Shown: positions 43,991-54,453 of the stretch, in pieces
How positions within the stretch are numbered: the first letter of the stretch is position 1
Layout of the letters: each line of letters begins with the position of its first letter
Assembly: GCF_011764545.1 (NCBI RefSeq)
Contig: NZ_AP022870.1
Coordinates: 914,001 to 978,000 of the forward strand
Reading direction: 5' to 3'
Length of the DNA stretch: 64,000 nt
From: Phytohabitans flavus
Lineage (GTDB): Bacteria > Actinomycetota > Actinomycetes > Mycobacteriales > Micromonosporaceae
Notes under the pieces: generated by a model
Databases searched by the model: none
Told to the model about the DNA's origin: nothing
The model's input: the letters and a program-made list of their open reading frames with translations, nothing else
Translations under genes and position numbers: made by a program

Positions 43991-46290
43991 GGCGGTGGGT
44001 GGCCGTCGTCCCGCTGGTGCTGGCTGTGTTCAGCGGCACCGCGGCACAGGCCGCCCCGGCGGGCCTCGCCCAGATCGTCGACTACGTGATCATCGCTGGC
44101 GTACCCGGGCTGCGCTGGGAGGACGTGAGCCCGCAGACCACGCCCACCCTCTGGGGGATGGCCGAGCGCGGCTCGATCGCCTCGCTTTCGGTACAGTCCG
44201 CGGACCAGCCGACCTGCCCGCTCGACGGATGGGTCACGCTCGGCGCCGGCAACCGCGCGCTCTGGAACGCCGGCCCGGCCGCCTCACCCGCACCCGGCGT
44301 GGCCTGCCCGGACGTGCCGGTCGAGGTGCAGCGGCCGGACGGGATCGGCGGGTTCCTGCCGGACCAGCGCGACGTGGTGCGGCACAACCAGCAGCGGCAG
44401 CCGTACGGTGCGGTGCCCGGCGCGCTGGCCGAGTCGGTGCGGTGCACGGTCGCCGTCGGTACCGGCGCGGCGGTCGCGGCGGCCCGCCCGTTCGGCCGGG
44501 TCGACAGGTACGAGCCGCAGCTGCCACCGCAGGCCGGCGACCTGCTCGACAAGTGCGTACTCGGGATGGTCGACCTCGGCGCGGTCGCCGGGACCGAGGA
44601 GGCGACCCGGAAGGCGCAGGCCCGCGCCGCGGACGAGACGCTGGCCCACGTGCTGGCGGCCCGGCCACCGCACTCGCTGGTGATCGTGGCCGGCCTCTCC
44701 GACACCGACGACTCGCGCCGCCTGCACGTGGTGGTGGCCGACGGGCCGGGCTGGGAGCGCGGGTGGCTGACCAGCGCGAGCACCGGCCGGGACGGGTACC
44801 TCCAGCTGGTCGACCTCGCGCCGACCGCGCTCACCGCGATGGGCCGGGCGCTGCCGCAGGACGTGTTCGCCGGCCAGCCGGCCCGCAGCGTGCCCGGCCG
44901 CCCGGACAAGCTCGACGTGGCGGTCACCCAGCCCGCCGACGCCGACCGCGAGGCGGACGCCCAGCGGCGGATCGCCACGTGGTTCTTCGGCCTGCTCGCC
45001 GCGGCGCAGTTCGGGCTCGCGGTCGCGGTCGTGCCGCTGCTGCGCCGGGCCCGGACGCCAGTCGTCCCGCTGGAGTCGACGTCGCCGCGCTTCGGGTTCC
45101 GCGGGCTGGTGCGGCGGGCCGGCGGGACCGCGCGGCCGCTGGCCGTACCCCGGCCGGTGGTCAACACGATCGAGGTGCTGCTCGTCGCGGCCGCGCTGGC
45201 CATCCCGGCCGCGCTTGTCGCCGACGCGGTGCCGTGGTGGCGCGCCGAGCAGCCCGGTCTGCTCTTCGCCGCGGTCACGCTCGCGCTGCTGGCGGTCGGC
45301 ACCGCGGCGGTGCGGCTCGCGCCCGCGTACCGGCAGACACTCGGCCCGCTCGCCATGGTCGCCGCGATCGCCGCGGTGGTCGTGGCCGCCGACGTGCTGA
45401 CCGGCGCGCGGCTCCAGCTCAACGGTGTGGCCGGCTACTCGACGCTCACCGGCGGCCGGTACGCGGGTCTGGGCCGGGTCGGGCTCGGCGTGTTCGTGGC
45501 CGGGACACTGCTCGTCGCCGGCTGCCTGGCCCAGCGGGTACGCCGCACGTGGCGCCCGTACGTGGTCGGGACCGTCGGCGGGGCTGGCGTACTGCTGGCC
45601 GGCAGCCCGTTCCTGGGCGCGGACGCGGTCGGTGCGATCGCGCTGACCGCCGGGGTGGGCATCGCCGCGGCGATCAGTACCGGCGGGTGGCTGACGTTCG
45701 GCCGGCTCGCGTGGGCGATGCTCGCCGGGCTCGTGGTGACCGCCTTCTTCGCGCTGGTCGACCTGAGCCGGCCGGACGCCGAGCGGGATCGGCTGGGCCG
45801 GTTCCTGGTTGCGCTCGGCGACGGTACCGGGGGACGGGCGGTGCAGCGGGCGGCCGCGTCGAGCGCGAGCGCCCTGGACAGCCCGTTGACGGTCCTGGCC
45901 CTGGTCGGTGCGGTACTCGTGTGGTTCGCGCTGCTCCGACCGTGGGGCGGACTTAGGCGACTTTTCGGGATATATCCGACGATACGGGCGGCGATGGCCG
46001 GGATCGCGACGGCGGCCGTGATCGGTGGCGTGCTCGGCGGTTCCGGGCTCGACGTGGCCGGCGCGGTCGCCGCACTGACCGTGCCCATGGCCGCGCTGGC
46101 GTCACTGCGCGTGCTCGACCACGCCTCGGACCGTACGCAGCCACCGCTCGCCCCGCGAACGCCGGAGGACGCCGAGCCGGACCCGCCGGCCGCGACGGAC
46201 AGTGATCAGCGACACGAGCAGGGCGGCGGCGTGCGGTTGGCGGCGAAGGTGTTACCGTGGAATCCCGTGGATAGCGCGATCACCACTTGA
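43987..46290 (+). CDS. Secreted-domain plus polytopic membrane protein, alkaline-phosphatase-like
   Basis: 767 residues, starting four bases inside the previous gene (ATGA). A signal peptide (residues 1-23) is followed by a ~310-residue domain with traits of the alkaline phosphatase superfamily: YVIIAGVPGLRW, then TTPTLWGMAERG, and later DLAPTALTAMG. About ten membrane segments follow from residue ~330. The layout suggests an enzyme that acts on lipid-linked or wall substrates outside the membrane. Catalytic metal ligands are not all obvious, so activity is uncertain. It closes the glycan-like gene block before pyrG. Confidence 0.7.
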   Translation: MRRWVAVVPLVLAVFSGTAAQAAPAGLAQIVDYVIIAGVPGLRWEDVSPQTTPTLWGMAERGSIASLSVQSADQPTCPLDGWVTLGAGNRALWNAGPAASPAPGVACPDVPVEVQRPDGIGGFLPDQRDVVRHNQQRQPYGAVPGALAESVRCTVAVGTGAAVAAARPFGRVDRYEPQLPPQAGDLLDKCVLGMVDLGAVAGTEEATRKAQARAADETLAHVLAARPPHSLVIVAGLSDTDDSRRLHVVVADGPGWERGWLTSASTGRDGYLQLVDLAPTALTAMGRALPQDVFAGQPARSVPGRPDKLDVAVTQPADADREADAQRRIATWFFGLLAAAQFGLAVAVVPLLRRARTPVVPLESTSPRFGFRGLVRRAGGTARPLAVPRPVVNTIEVLLVAAALAIPAALVADAVPWWRAEQPGLLFAAVTLALLAVGTAAVRLAPAYRQTLGPLAMVAAIAAVVVAADVLTGARLQLNGVAGYSTLTGGRYAGLGRVGLGVFVAGTLLVAGCLAQRVRRTWRPYVVGTVGGAGVLLAGSPFLGADAVGAIALTAGVGIAAAISTGGWLTFGRLAWAMLAGLVVTAFFALVDLSRPDAERDRLGRFLVALGDGTGGRAVQRAAASSASALDSPLTVLALVGAVLVWFALLRPWGGLRRLFGIYPTIRAAMAGIATAAVIGGVLGGSGLDVAGAVAALTVPMAALASLRVLDHASDRTQPPLAPRTPEDAEPDPPAATDSDQRHEQGGGVRLAAKVLPWNPVDSAITT

Positions 46291-48662
<2,372 letters not shown>

Positions 48663-48684
48663 CGGGCCGGCACCGCCGTTCCAA

Positions 48685-48736
48685 CAGATCGTGGTATTTA
48701 ACTGCCGCTATAACGGCAGCTAAATACCACGATCTG
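48685..48736. repeat. 52-bp AT-containing near-perfect palindrome
   Basis: Two 26-base arms that match at 24 positions: CAGATCGTGGTATTTA... against ...TAAATACCACGATCTG. The hairpin follows the Nudix stop by 22 bases, so it could act as a terminator. Its sequence (GTGGTATTTA) is AT-rich against the local background, which suggests a mobile or recognition element. Confidence 0.85.
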
Positions 48737-48844
48737 CTTCCGTCGCCGCGAGAAGCGGGCATCCGGTCATGCTGGCCCGCGTGGGGCGACCTGCGCGGTG
48801 CACAACTCAGCCCGCGCGGCCAGCGGCCGGACTCTGATCGCGAC

Positions 48845-48962
48845 AAGCTCTCGAGCTGGGCGCATGGATGCACCCGGCAGGCGATCGACGCCGGTTGCTG
48901 TGGTCGTCCCGCAGGCAGATGCGGGCTGGCTGGGCGCAGTGCTGCGCCCAGCTCGAGAGCTT
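48845..48962. repeat. 118-bp segment bounded by perfect 20-bp inverted repeats
   Basis: Left arm AAGCTCTCGAGCTGGGCGCA (48845-48864) and right arm TGCGCCCAGCTCGAGAGCTT (48943-48962) are exact reverse complements. A second small hairpin (TGGGCGCA-GTGC-TGCGCCCA) uses part of the right arm, so two alternative folds are possible. No coding sequence lies inside. Confidence 0.75.
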
Positions 48963-49013
48963 CGCGTAAGCGAAGCCCGACGCAGCGCCGCGGCCGCGCG
49001 CCGGCGTGGTTGT

Positions 49014-49083
49014 GAACCGCGCAGGGTGAGGCCGCGGGAGCGGCGGTCTGGACCACCGCGGACATCGCGGTAGCCCAAACCTC
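49014..49083 (+). repeat. Dispersed intergenic repeat, copy 2
   Basis: About 70 bp, roughly 90% identical by eye to copy 3 (59084-59152) and to the reverse of copy 1. It contains GGGTGAGGCCGCGGGAGC and the small hairpin GCGGTCTGGACCACCGC. Confidence 0.8.
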
Positions 49084-49235
49084 TTTCTTGGATTTGATCT
49101 TTCCCCGCGCGGCCGGACGGTGGCCGCCGGGCCCGCTTCCGGCGTGGCACGGTCGCATCACCAAGCGCGAAAAGGCCCGGAAAGACACAGAGCCGCCGGC
49201 GGGCGCCGGCGGCTCCAAGGGCGAGCGGAATTGGG

Positions 49236-49582
49236 TCAGCTGTCGCGGAGGCGACGGCCTTGGCCGTCGGTGCCACCGTTCACGAGGATCAGGATGCCGT
49301 CGATCACGCCCCACAGGCCACCCAGGCCACAGGTGAGGACGCCGACGAGGAGCTGAGCGACCCCGATGCCGGTGTGGCCGGTGTAGAAGCGGCCGACGCC
49401 GAAGGTGCCGAGGAAGATGCCGAGGAGGCCGGCGACCAGCTTGGTCTTGTCCGAGTACACGACGCCCGGCTCGCCGTACTGCCCGGGCTGGCCGTACTGG
49501 CCGGCGGGCTGACCGTACTGCGGAGGCTGCTGGCCGTACTGGGGCTGCTCGGGTATTGCGGCTGGTACGGAGGAGTGGTCAT
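49236..49582 (-). CDS. TM2-domain membrane protein with a Gln/Tyr/Pro-rich head (frame broken once)
   Basis: 115 residues after one missing base is restored near 49551-49553. The head (residues ~1-45) is made of YGQP-like units. The C-terminal TM2 domain follows: KTKLVAGLLGIFLGTFGVGR, FYTGHTGIGVAQLL, then GGLWGVIDGILILV, giving two membrane helices joined by a short turn. The break separates the ATG (49580-49582) from the membrane part, which would otherwise seem to start at 49460. TM2 proteins are common in bacteria but their role is mostly unknown. It is convergent with the Nudix gene and divergent from ald. Confidence 0.82.
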
Positions 49583-49931
49583 GAGGCAGGACCCTAGTGA
49601 TCGGAGCGGATTGTGTCGGGATCAGGGTCCACTCTGTGAGACGGTAGGGTGGGAATTGTGTCCGATCGGGTAGGGCCGATGGCTGACAGACCGTCAGCCG
49701 GGGTATTCACCGGCTGTCATCGTGTCGCCTGATCAACGAGACCGGACGGCCCTAGACTTCCGCGGACGGCGGCGCCCGCCGCTACCATCGGCGGGACGAA
49801 AGCCGTGGCCGGTACCAAAAGGTACCGACGGGAAGGGTGACACAGCGTGAGTGCGGCGCGGGATCGCGGCGGCAATGGGGCCGTCGCGGCCATAGCCCGG
49901 GCGACGCCGCCCGGGGAAAGGTACTGGCAAC
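49583..49931. other. Divergent promoter region between the TM2 gene and ald
   Basis: No gene is supported. Two small hairpins stand out: GGCTGAC-AGACC-GTCAGCC (49681-49699) and CGGTACC-AAAA-GGTACCG (49810-49827), the latter about 105 bases before the ald start. Either could be an operator or part of a leader RNA. An open frame from GTG 49847 runs into ald in another frame and is not considered real. Confidence 0.5.
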
Positions 49932-51047
49932 GTGAAGGTCGGAATCCCACGCGAGGTGAAGAACCACGAGTACCGCGTGGCGATCACCCCTGCGGGTGTG
50001 AACGAGTTCGTCCGTGCGGGTCACGAGGTCTACGTCGAGTCCGGCGCCGGCCTCGGGTCCACCATCACCGACGACGAGTTCACCGCGGCGGGCGCGCGGA
50101 TCCTGCCCACGGCGGACGACGTGTGGGGCACCGCGGAGCTGGTGCTGAAGGTCAAGGAGCCGATCGCCGAGGAGCACCACCGCATGCGGCCCGGGCAGGT
50201 GCTGTTCACGTACCTGCACCTCGCGGCCTCCAAGGAGTGCACCGACGCGCTCCTGGACCGCAAGGTGACCGGCATCGCGTACGAGACGGTGGAGACGCCC
50301 GACCGGGCGCTCCCGCTGCTCGCGCCGATGTCGGAGGTCGCCGGGCGGCTCGCGCCGCAGGTGGGCGCGTACCACCTGATGCGCTCCGGCGGCGGCCGGG
50401 GCGTGCTGATGGGCGGCGTCTCGGGCGTGTACGCGGCCAAGGTCGTGGTCATCGGCGCCGGCGTCTCCGGTATGAACGCCGCGGCGATCGCGCTCGGCAT
50501 GCAGGCCGAGGTGCTGCTGCTGGACCGCAACGTCAACAAGCTCCGCTCGGCCGACGCCATCTACCAGGGGCACCTGCAGACGGTCGCCTCCAACCTGTAC
50601 GAGGTGGAGCGCGCCGTCGTGGACGCCGACCTGGTGATCGGCGCGGTGCTGGTGGCCGGCTCGAAGGCCCCGACGATCATCTCCAGCGACCTCGTCTCGC
50701 GCATGAAGCCGGGCAGCGTGCTCGTCGACATCTCCATCGACCAGGGCGGCTGCTTCGAGGACTCGCGCCCGACCACGCACGCCGACCCGACCTACCAGGT
50801 CCACAACTCGACCTTCTACTGCGTGGCCAACATGCCCGGCGCGGTGCCGCACACCAGCACGTACGCCCTGACCAACGTCACCATCCCGTACGCGCTGGAG
50901 CTGGCCAACCACGGCTGGCGCGAGGCGATGCGGCGGGACTCGGCGCTCGCCAACGGCCTCAACACGCACGACGGCCACGTCACGTACGGCCCGGTCGCCG
51001 AGGCGCACGGCATGCAGAGCCTGTCCCTGGAGGAGGCCCTCACATAG
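49932..51047 (+). CDS. ald: Alanine dehydrogenase
   Basis: 371 residues, the usual length. It interconverts L-alanine and pyruvate plus ammonia with NAD. The N-terminus [19 protein letters not shown] is diagnostic; the Rossmann loop is [14 protein letters not shown], and the catalytic Lys and His regions ([15 protein letters not shown]) are intact. It starts at GTG 49932, and its stop overlaps or abuts the xerD start. Confidence 0.97.
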   Translation: MKVGIPREVKNHEYRVAITPAGVNEFVRAGHEVYVESGAGLGSTITDDEFTAAGARILPTADDVWGTAELVLKVKEPIAEEHHRMRPGQVLFTYLHLAASKECTDALLDRKVTGIAYETVETPDRALPLLAPMSEVAGRLAPQVGAYHLMRSGGGRGVLMGGVSGVYAAKVVVIGAGVSGMNAAAIALGMQAEVLLLDRNVNKLRSADAIYQGHLQTVASNLYEVERAVVDADLVIGAVLVAGSKAPTIISSDLVSRMKPGSVLVDISIDQGGCFEDSRPTTHADPTYQVHNSTFYCVANMPGAVPHTSTYALTNVTIPYALELANHGWREAMRRDSALANGLNTHDGHVTYGPVAEAHGMQSLSLEEALT

Positions 51048-51064
51048 CCGACCTCGCTCGGGCG

Positions 51065-51973
51065 GTGCGGACGTACCTCGACCACCTGACGGTGGAGCGC
51101 GGACTCTCCGCGAACACGCTCTCCTCGTACCGGCGGGATCTGGACCGCTATGTCACGACCTTGACGGCGGGTGGCGTGGCCGACCTGGAGTCGGTCACGC
51201 CCGCCCATGTGTCGGGGTACGTCGCCGCCCTGCGGGGCGGCGACGCCGACCATCCGCCGCTTTCCGCGGCATCCGCGGCGCGGGCCACGAGCGCGGTGCG
51301 CGGCCTGCACCGCTTCGCGGTGCGCGAAGGCCTGGTGGCCGGCGACGTGAGCCGGGACGTCCGCCCGCCGGTCCCGCCCCGCCGGCTGCCGAAGGCGCTC
51401 GACGTGTCCGATGTGGAGCGGCTACTCGCGGCCGCGGGCGAGGCCAGCGCTCTGGAGGTACGCGACCGCGCCCTCCTGGAATTCCTGTACGGCACCGGGG
51501 CGCGCATCTCCGAGGCGGTCGGTGCCGCCGTGGACGACCTCGACCTGGACGAGGGGACCGCGCTGCTGCACGGCAAGGGTGGGCGCACGCGGCTGGTGCC
51601 GATGGGCGGGTACGCCTGCACCGCTCTGCGCGGCTACCTCGGCGGGTCGCGGATCGAGCTGGCGGCGGCCGGGCGCGGCACGCCACGGGTCTTCCTGAAC
51701 GCCCGCGGTGGCCCGCTGTCCCGCCAGAGCGCGTGGACCATCCTGCACCGCACCGCCGGCCGCGCGGGGCTGCCGGTGGAGGGGCCCCGAGCGGTGTCGC
51801 CGCACACACTCCGACATTCGTACGCCACCCATCTGCTGGACGGCGGTGCCGACGTGCGGGTCGTGCAGGAGCTGCTCGGCCACGCGTCGGTGACCACCAC
51901 CCAGGTGTACACATTGGTGACGGTCGAACGGCTCCGTGAGGTGTACGCCACCGCACATCCGCGGGCGCGGTGA
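51065..51973 (+). CDS. xerD: Tyrosine recombinase XerD
   Basis: About 302 residues from GTG 51065. The catalytic set is complete: Arg in GTGARISE, His-x-x-Arg in [12 protein letters not shown], His in [10 protein letters not shown], and Tyr in VYT. The N-terminal SAM-like core-binding domain begins at [20 protein letters not shown]. XerD with XerC resolves chromosome dimers at dif. The start is uncertain: AGGAGG at 51031-51036 is ideally placed for a start at 51044, but that codon is ATA, so GTG 51065 is the nearest standard codon. Grouping with parA-scpA-scpB downstream is usual in actinobacteria. Confidence 0.92.
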   Translation: MRTYLDHLTVERGLSANTLSSYRRDLDRYVTTLTAGGVADLESVTPAHVSGYVAALRGGDADHPPLSAASAARATSAVRGLHRFAVREGLVAGDVSRDVRPPVPPRRLPKALDVSDVERLLAAAGEASALEVRDRALLEFLYGTGARISEAVGAAVDDLDLDEGTALLHGKGGRTRLVPMGGYACTALRGYLGGSRIELAAAGRGTPRVFLNARGGPLSRQSAWTILHRTAGRAGLPVEGPRAVSPHTLRHSYATHLLDGGADVRVVQELLGHASVTTTQVYTLVTVERLREVYATAHPRAR

Positions 51974-52369
51974 GGCGCTCTTAACGTTTGCGCTGGTGTC
52001 GCGTGCTTCGCGGGCGCCCGAGTCGGGTTAAACTGACTCACCGCTCAGTCATCCCGCAAACAATGAGCGGTGACGGCTGCCCCCTCCGGCCGGAGGGGGC
52101 GCTCGTTTTGTCGCGCCCTCCGCCTTCTTTTCGCGCCTCTCCGCCCGCGGGTGGCAGGCTTGCTATGGTGCCGTGGGCCACCGTGGCCGTTTCCACCACT
52201 GTGGCCACGCGTTGGTTAGTGTGGAGCGGCCGCCATGGCCGGAGTGTCGCCCCAGCCCTGAGCAGGGAAGTGGCGTACAGTCGGGCAACGGCCCGAGCTC
52301 GTGTGGCGGCGCAGCGGGGGTTCGGTCGGCTCCGGCGCAAAGCAGTCGTCGGGAGGGGCGCACAAGGCC
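51974..52369. other. xerD-parA intergenic region
   Basis: About 400 bases with a strong hairpin near 52079-52100 and no supported gene. The 270 bases after the hairpin should include the promoter of the parA-scpA-scpB-rluB operon, but no clear -35/-10 pair can be assigned. Confidence 0.5.
52079..52109 (+). terminator. Rho-independent-like terminator after xerD
   Basis: Perfect 22-base palindrome GCCCCCTCCGG/CCGGAGGGGGC (52079-52100), followed by GCTCGTTTTG with a short T run. It separates the ald-xerD unit from parA. Confidence 0.7.
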
Positions 52370-53299
52370 ATGGCTGGTAACGGTCAGCAAGTCGAGTCGT
52401 GGACCTCGACGCTGCGCGCGGAGCAGAGCGCGATGGATCTGGGTGCCGAGCTTGGTCCAGCCGACCCCGCGGCGTATACGATGCGCCGGCCCATCCCCGA
52501 GCCGATGCCCGCCGACCGCCACGGCCCCGCGCGCATCATCGCGATGGCCAACCAGAAGGGCGGCGTCGGCAAGACCACCACGACCATCAACCTCGGTGCC
52601 GCGCTGGCCGAGTATGGGCGCAAGGTGCTGCTCGTCGACTTCGACCCGCAGGGCGCGCTGTCGGTCGGCCTCGGTGTCAACCCGCACAACCTCGACCTGT
52701 CCGTCTACAACCTGCTGATGCAGGACGACGTGACCGCCGAAGACGTGCTCATCAAGACCGACGTGGCCGGCCTCCACCTGCTGCCGGCCAACATCGACCT
52801 CGCGGCCGCCGAGATCCAGCTGGTCAACGAGGTCGCGCGGGAGATGGCGCTCGCGCGGGTGCTCAAGTCGGTGCGCAAGGAGTACGACTACATCCTCATC
52901 GACTGCCAGCCCTCGCTCGGCCTGCTCGCCATCAACGCGCTGACCGTGGCGCACGGCGTGCTGATCCCGCTGGAGTGCGAGTTCTTCAGCCTGCGGGGCG
53001 TGGCGCTGCTGCTCGACACGATCGACAAGGTGCGCGAGCGGCTCAACTTCGACCTGGAGCTCGAGGGCATCCTCGCCACCATGTACGACAGCCGTACCAC
53101 CCACTGCCGCCAGGTGCTCCAGCGCGTGGTCGAGGCGTTCGGCGACAAGGTGTACCAGACCGTGATCACCAAGACGGTCAAGTTTCCCGAGTCGACCGTG
53201 GCCGGCGCACCGATCACCACGCTCGACCCGGCCTCGTCCGGGGCGCGCAACTACCGGCAGCTGGCCCGCGAGGTCATCGCCGCACAGTCGGAGAGGTAA
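52370..53299 (+). CDS. parA: ParA-family chromosome partition ATPase
   Basis: 309 residues from ATG 52370. The deviant Walker A is KGGVGKTTTT, Walker A' is LLVDFDPQGALS, and Walker B is ILIDCQPSLG. There is a ~60-residue N-terminal extension before the ATPase core. This is the ParA that sits with scpA/scpB in actinobacteria, distinct from the parAB pair near oriC. It likely acts with the condensin-type genes downstream in chromosome organisation. scpA begins 12 bases after its stop. Confidence 0.93.
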   Translation: MAGNGQQVESWTSTLRAEQSAMDLGAELGPADPAAYTMRRPIPEPMPADRHGPARIIAMANQKGGVGKTTTTINLGAALAEYGRKVLLVDFDPQGALSVGLGVNPHNLDLSVYNLLMQDDVTAEDVLIKTDVAGLHLLPANIDLAAAEIQLVNEVAREMALARVLKSVRKEYDYILIDCQPSLGLLAINALTVAHGVLIPLECEFFSLRGVALLLDTIDKVRERLNFDLELEGILATMYDSRTTHCRQVLQRVVEAFGDKVYQTVITKTVKFPESTVAGAPITTLDPASSGARNYRQLAREVIAAQSER

Positions 53300-53311
53300 A
53301 CCCGCGAGGCA

Positions 53312-54453
53312 ATGACGTCGACCGTGGAATACGGTCGGGTGGTGAGCGAGCGTGGCGGTGCGGAGTCGCCGCACGACGACGGCGAGCCAGCGACCCCGAC
53401 CAACACAGCGGAGCCGGTCGCCGAGGTCCCCGCCGGGGGCAAGTTCACGGTGCGCCTGGAAAACTTCACCGGGCCGTTCGACCTGCTCCTCCAGCTGATC
53501 GGCAAGCACAAGCTGGACGTGACCGAGGTGGCGCTGCACAAGGTCACCGACGAGTTCATCTCGTACATCCGGGCGATGGGCGACGACTGGGACCTCGACG
53601 AGGCCAGCGAGTTCCTGATCATCGCGGCCACGCTGCTCGACCTCAAGGCCGCCCGCCTGCTCCCCGCCGCCCAGGTCGAGGACGAGGACGACCTCGCGCT
53701 GCTGGAGGCGCGGGACCTGCTGTTCGCGCGGCTGCTCCAGTACAAGGCGTTCAAGGAGGCGGCCGCGCACATCGCGGCGCTGGAGACGGCCGGCGCCCGC
53801 CGGTACCCGCGGGCGGTCTCGCTCGAACCCCGCTACGCCGACGCGCTGCCCGATCTCGTGCTCGGCATCGGCCCCGAACGCCTCCTCCGCCTGGCGATCA
53901 AGGCCATGACCCCCAAGCCGGTCCCGGTGGTGTCGATCGCCCACGTGCACGACGTCCGCGTCAGCGTCCGCGAGCACGCCGCCCTCCTGCGCGACCGGCT
54001 GCGGGTCGCCGGGACCGCCACGTTCCGGGTACTGTGCGCCGACTGCCAGTCCACACTGGAGGTTGTGGCGAGGTTCCTGGCGCTGCTGGAGCTGTACCGC
54101 GAGGGCCTGGTGGGCTTCGCCCAGGTACAGGCCCTGGGGGAGCTGACGGTCCGCTGGACCGGCGGCGACGACGCGGACGGCGACCTCGACATCGACGAGT
54201 ACGCCGGCTCACCGGAGGCGCCTCCTTCTCCGAACGCCACCTCCGACCCGGACGCGGCCCCTGCTTCAGACGCCGCCTCCGACCTGGGCGTGGCCTCTGG
54301 TTTGGACGCTAGTTCTGCTTCGGTGGCTGGCTCTGGTTCGGAGGCTGCGGCTGGTTCGGGGCTGGGGGTGCTTCGGGCTCTGCGGTGGCTTTGGACGCTG
54401 GGGTTGCTTCGGGTGGCGCGGGCGCTGGTGATGATGTGGAGGAGCCGCAGTGA
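53312..54453 (+). CDS. scpA: Condensin subunit ScpA with a low-complexity tail (frame broken once)
   Basis: Kleisin that links SMC heads and ScpB. The core (residues ~40-300) starts FTVRLENFTGPFDLLLQLIG and ends near DGDLDIDEYAG, where most ScpA proteins stop. A Ser/Ala/Gly/Asp-rich tail follows. As read, the frame runs to 54460 with a hydrophobic end (RALRWLWTLGLLRVARAL). Adding one G near 54358-54361 gives instead an acidic end (DDVEEPQ) and a stop at 54451-54453 that overlaps the scpB GTG in the GTGA manner. I take that as the true end (380 residues). Confidence 0.88.

Larger units (their letters stand above)
48663..49235. other. 573-bp intergenic region built of three repeat elements
   Basis: No gene is supported. 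It contains a 52-bp palindrome (48685-48736), a 118-bp segment with 20-bp inverted ends (48845-48962), and a copy of the dispersed repeat (49014-49083). Open frames here are low in coding character and overlap the repeats. Confidence 0.6.

Noticed and set aside
49847..51043. Upstream extension of the xerD frame through ald
   Set aside because: It overlaps all of ald in another frame, and XerD homology begins only near 51050.
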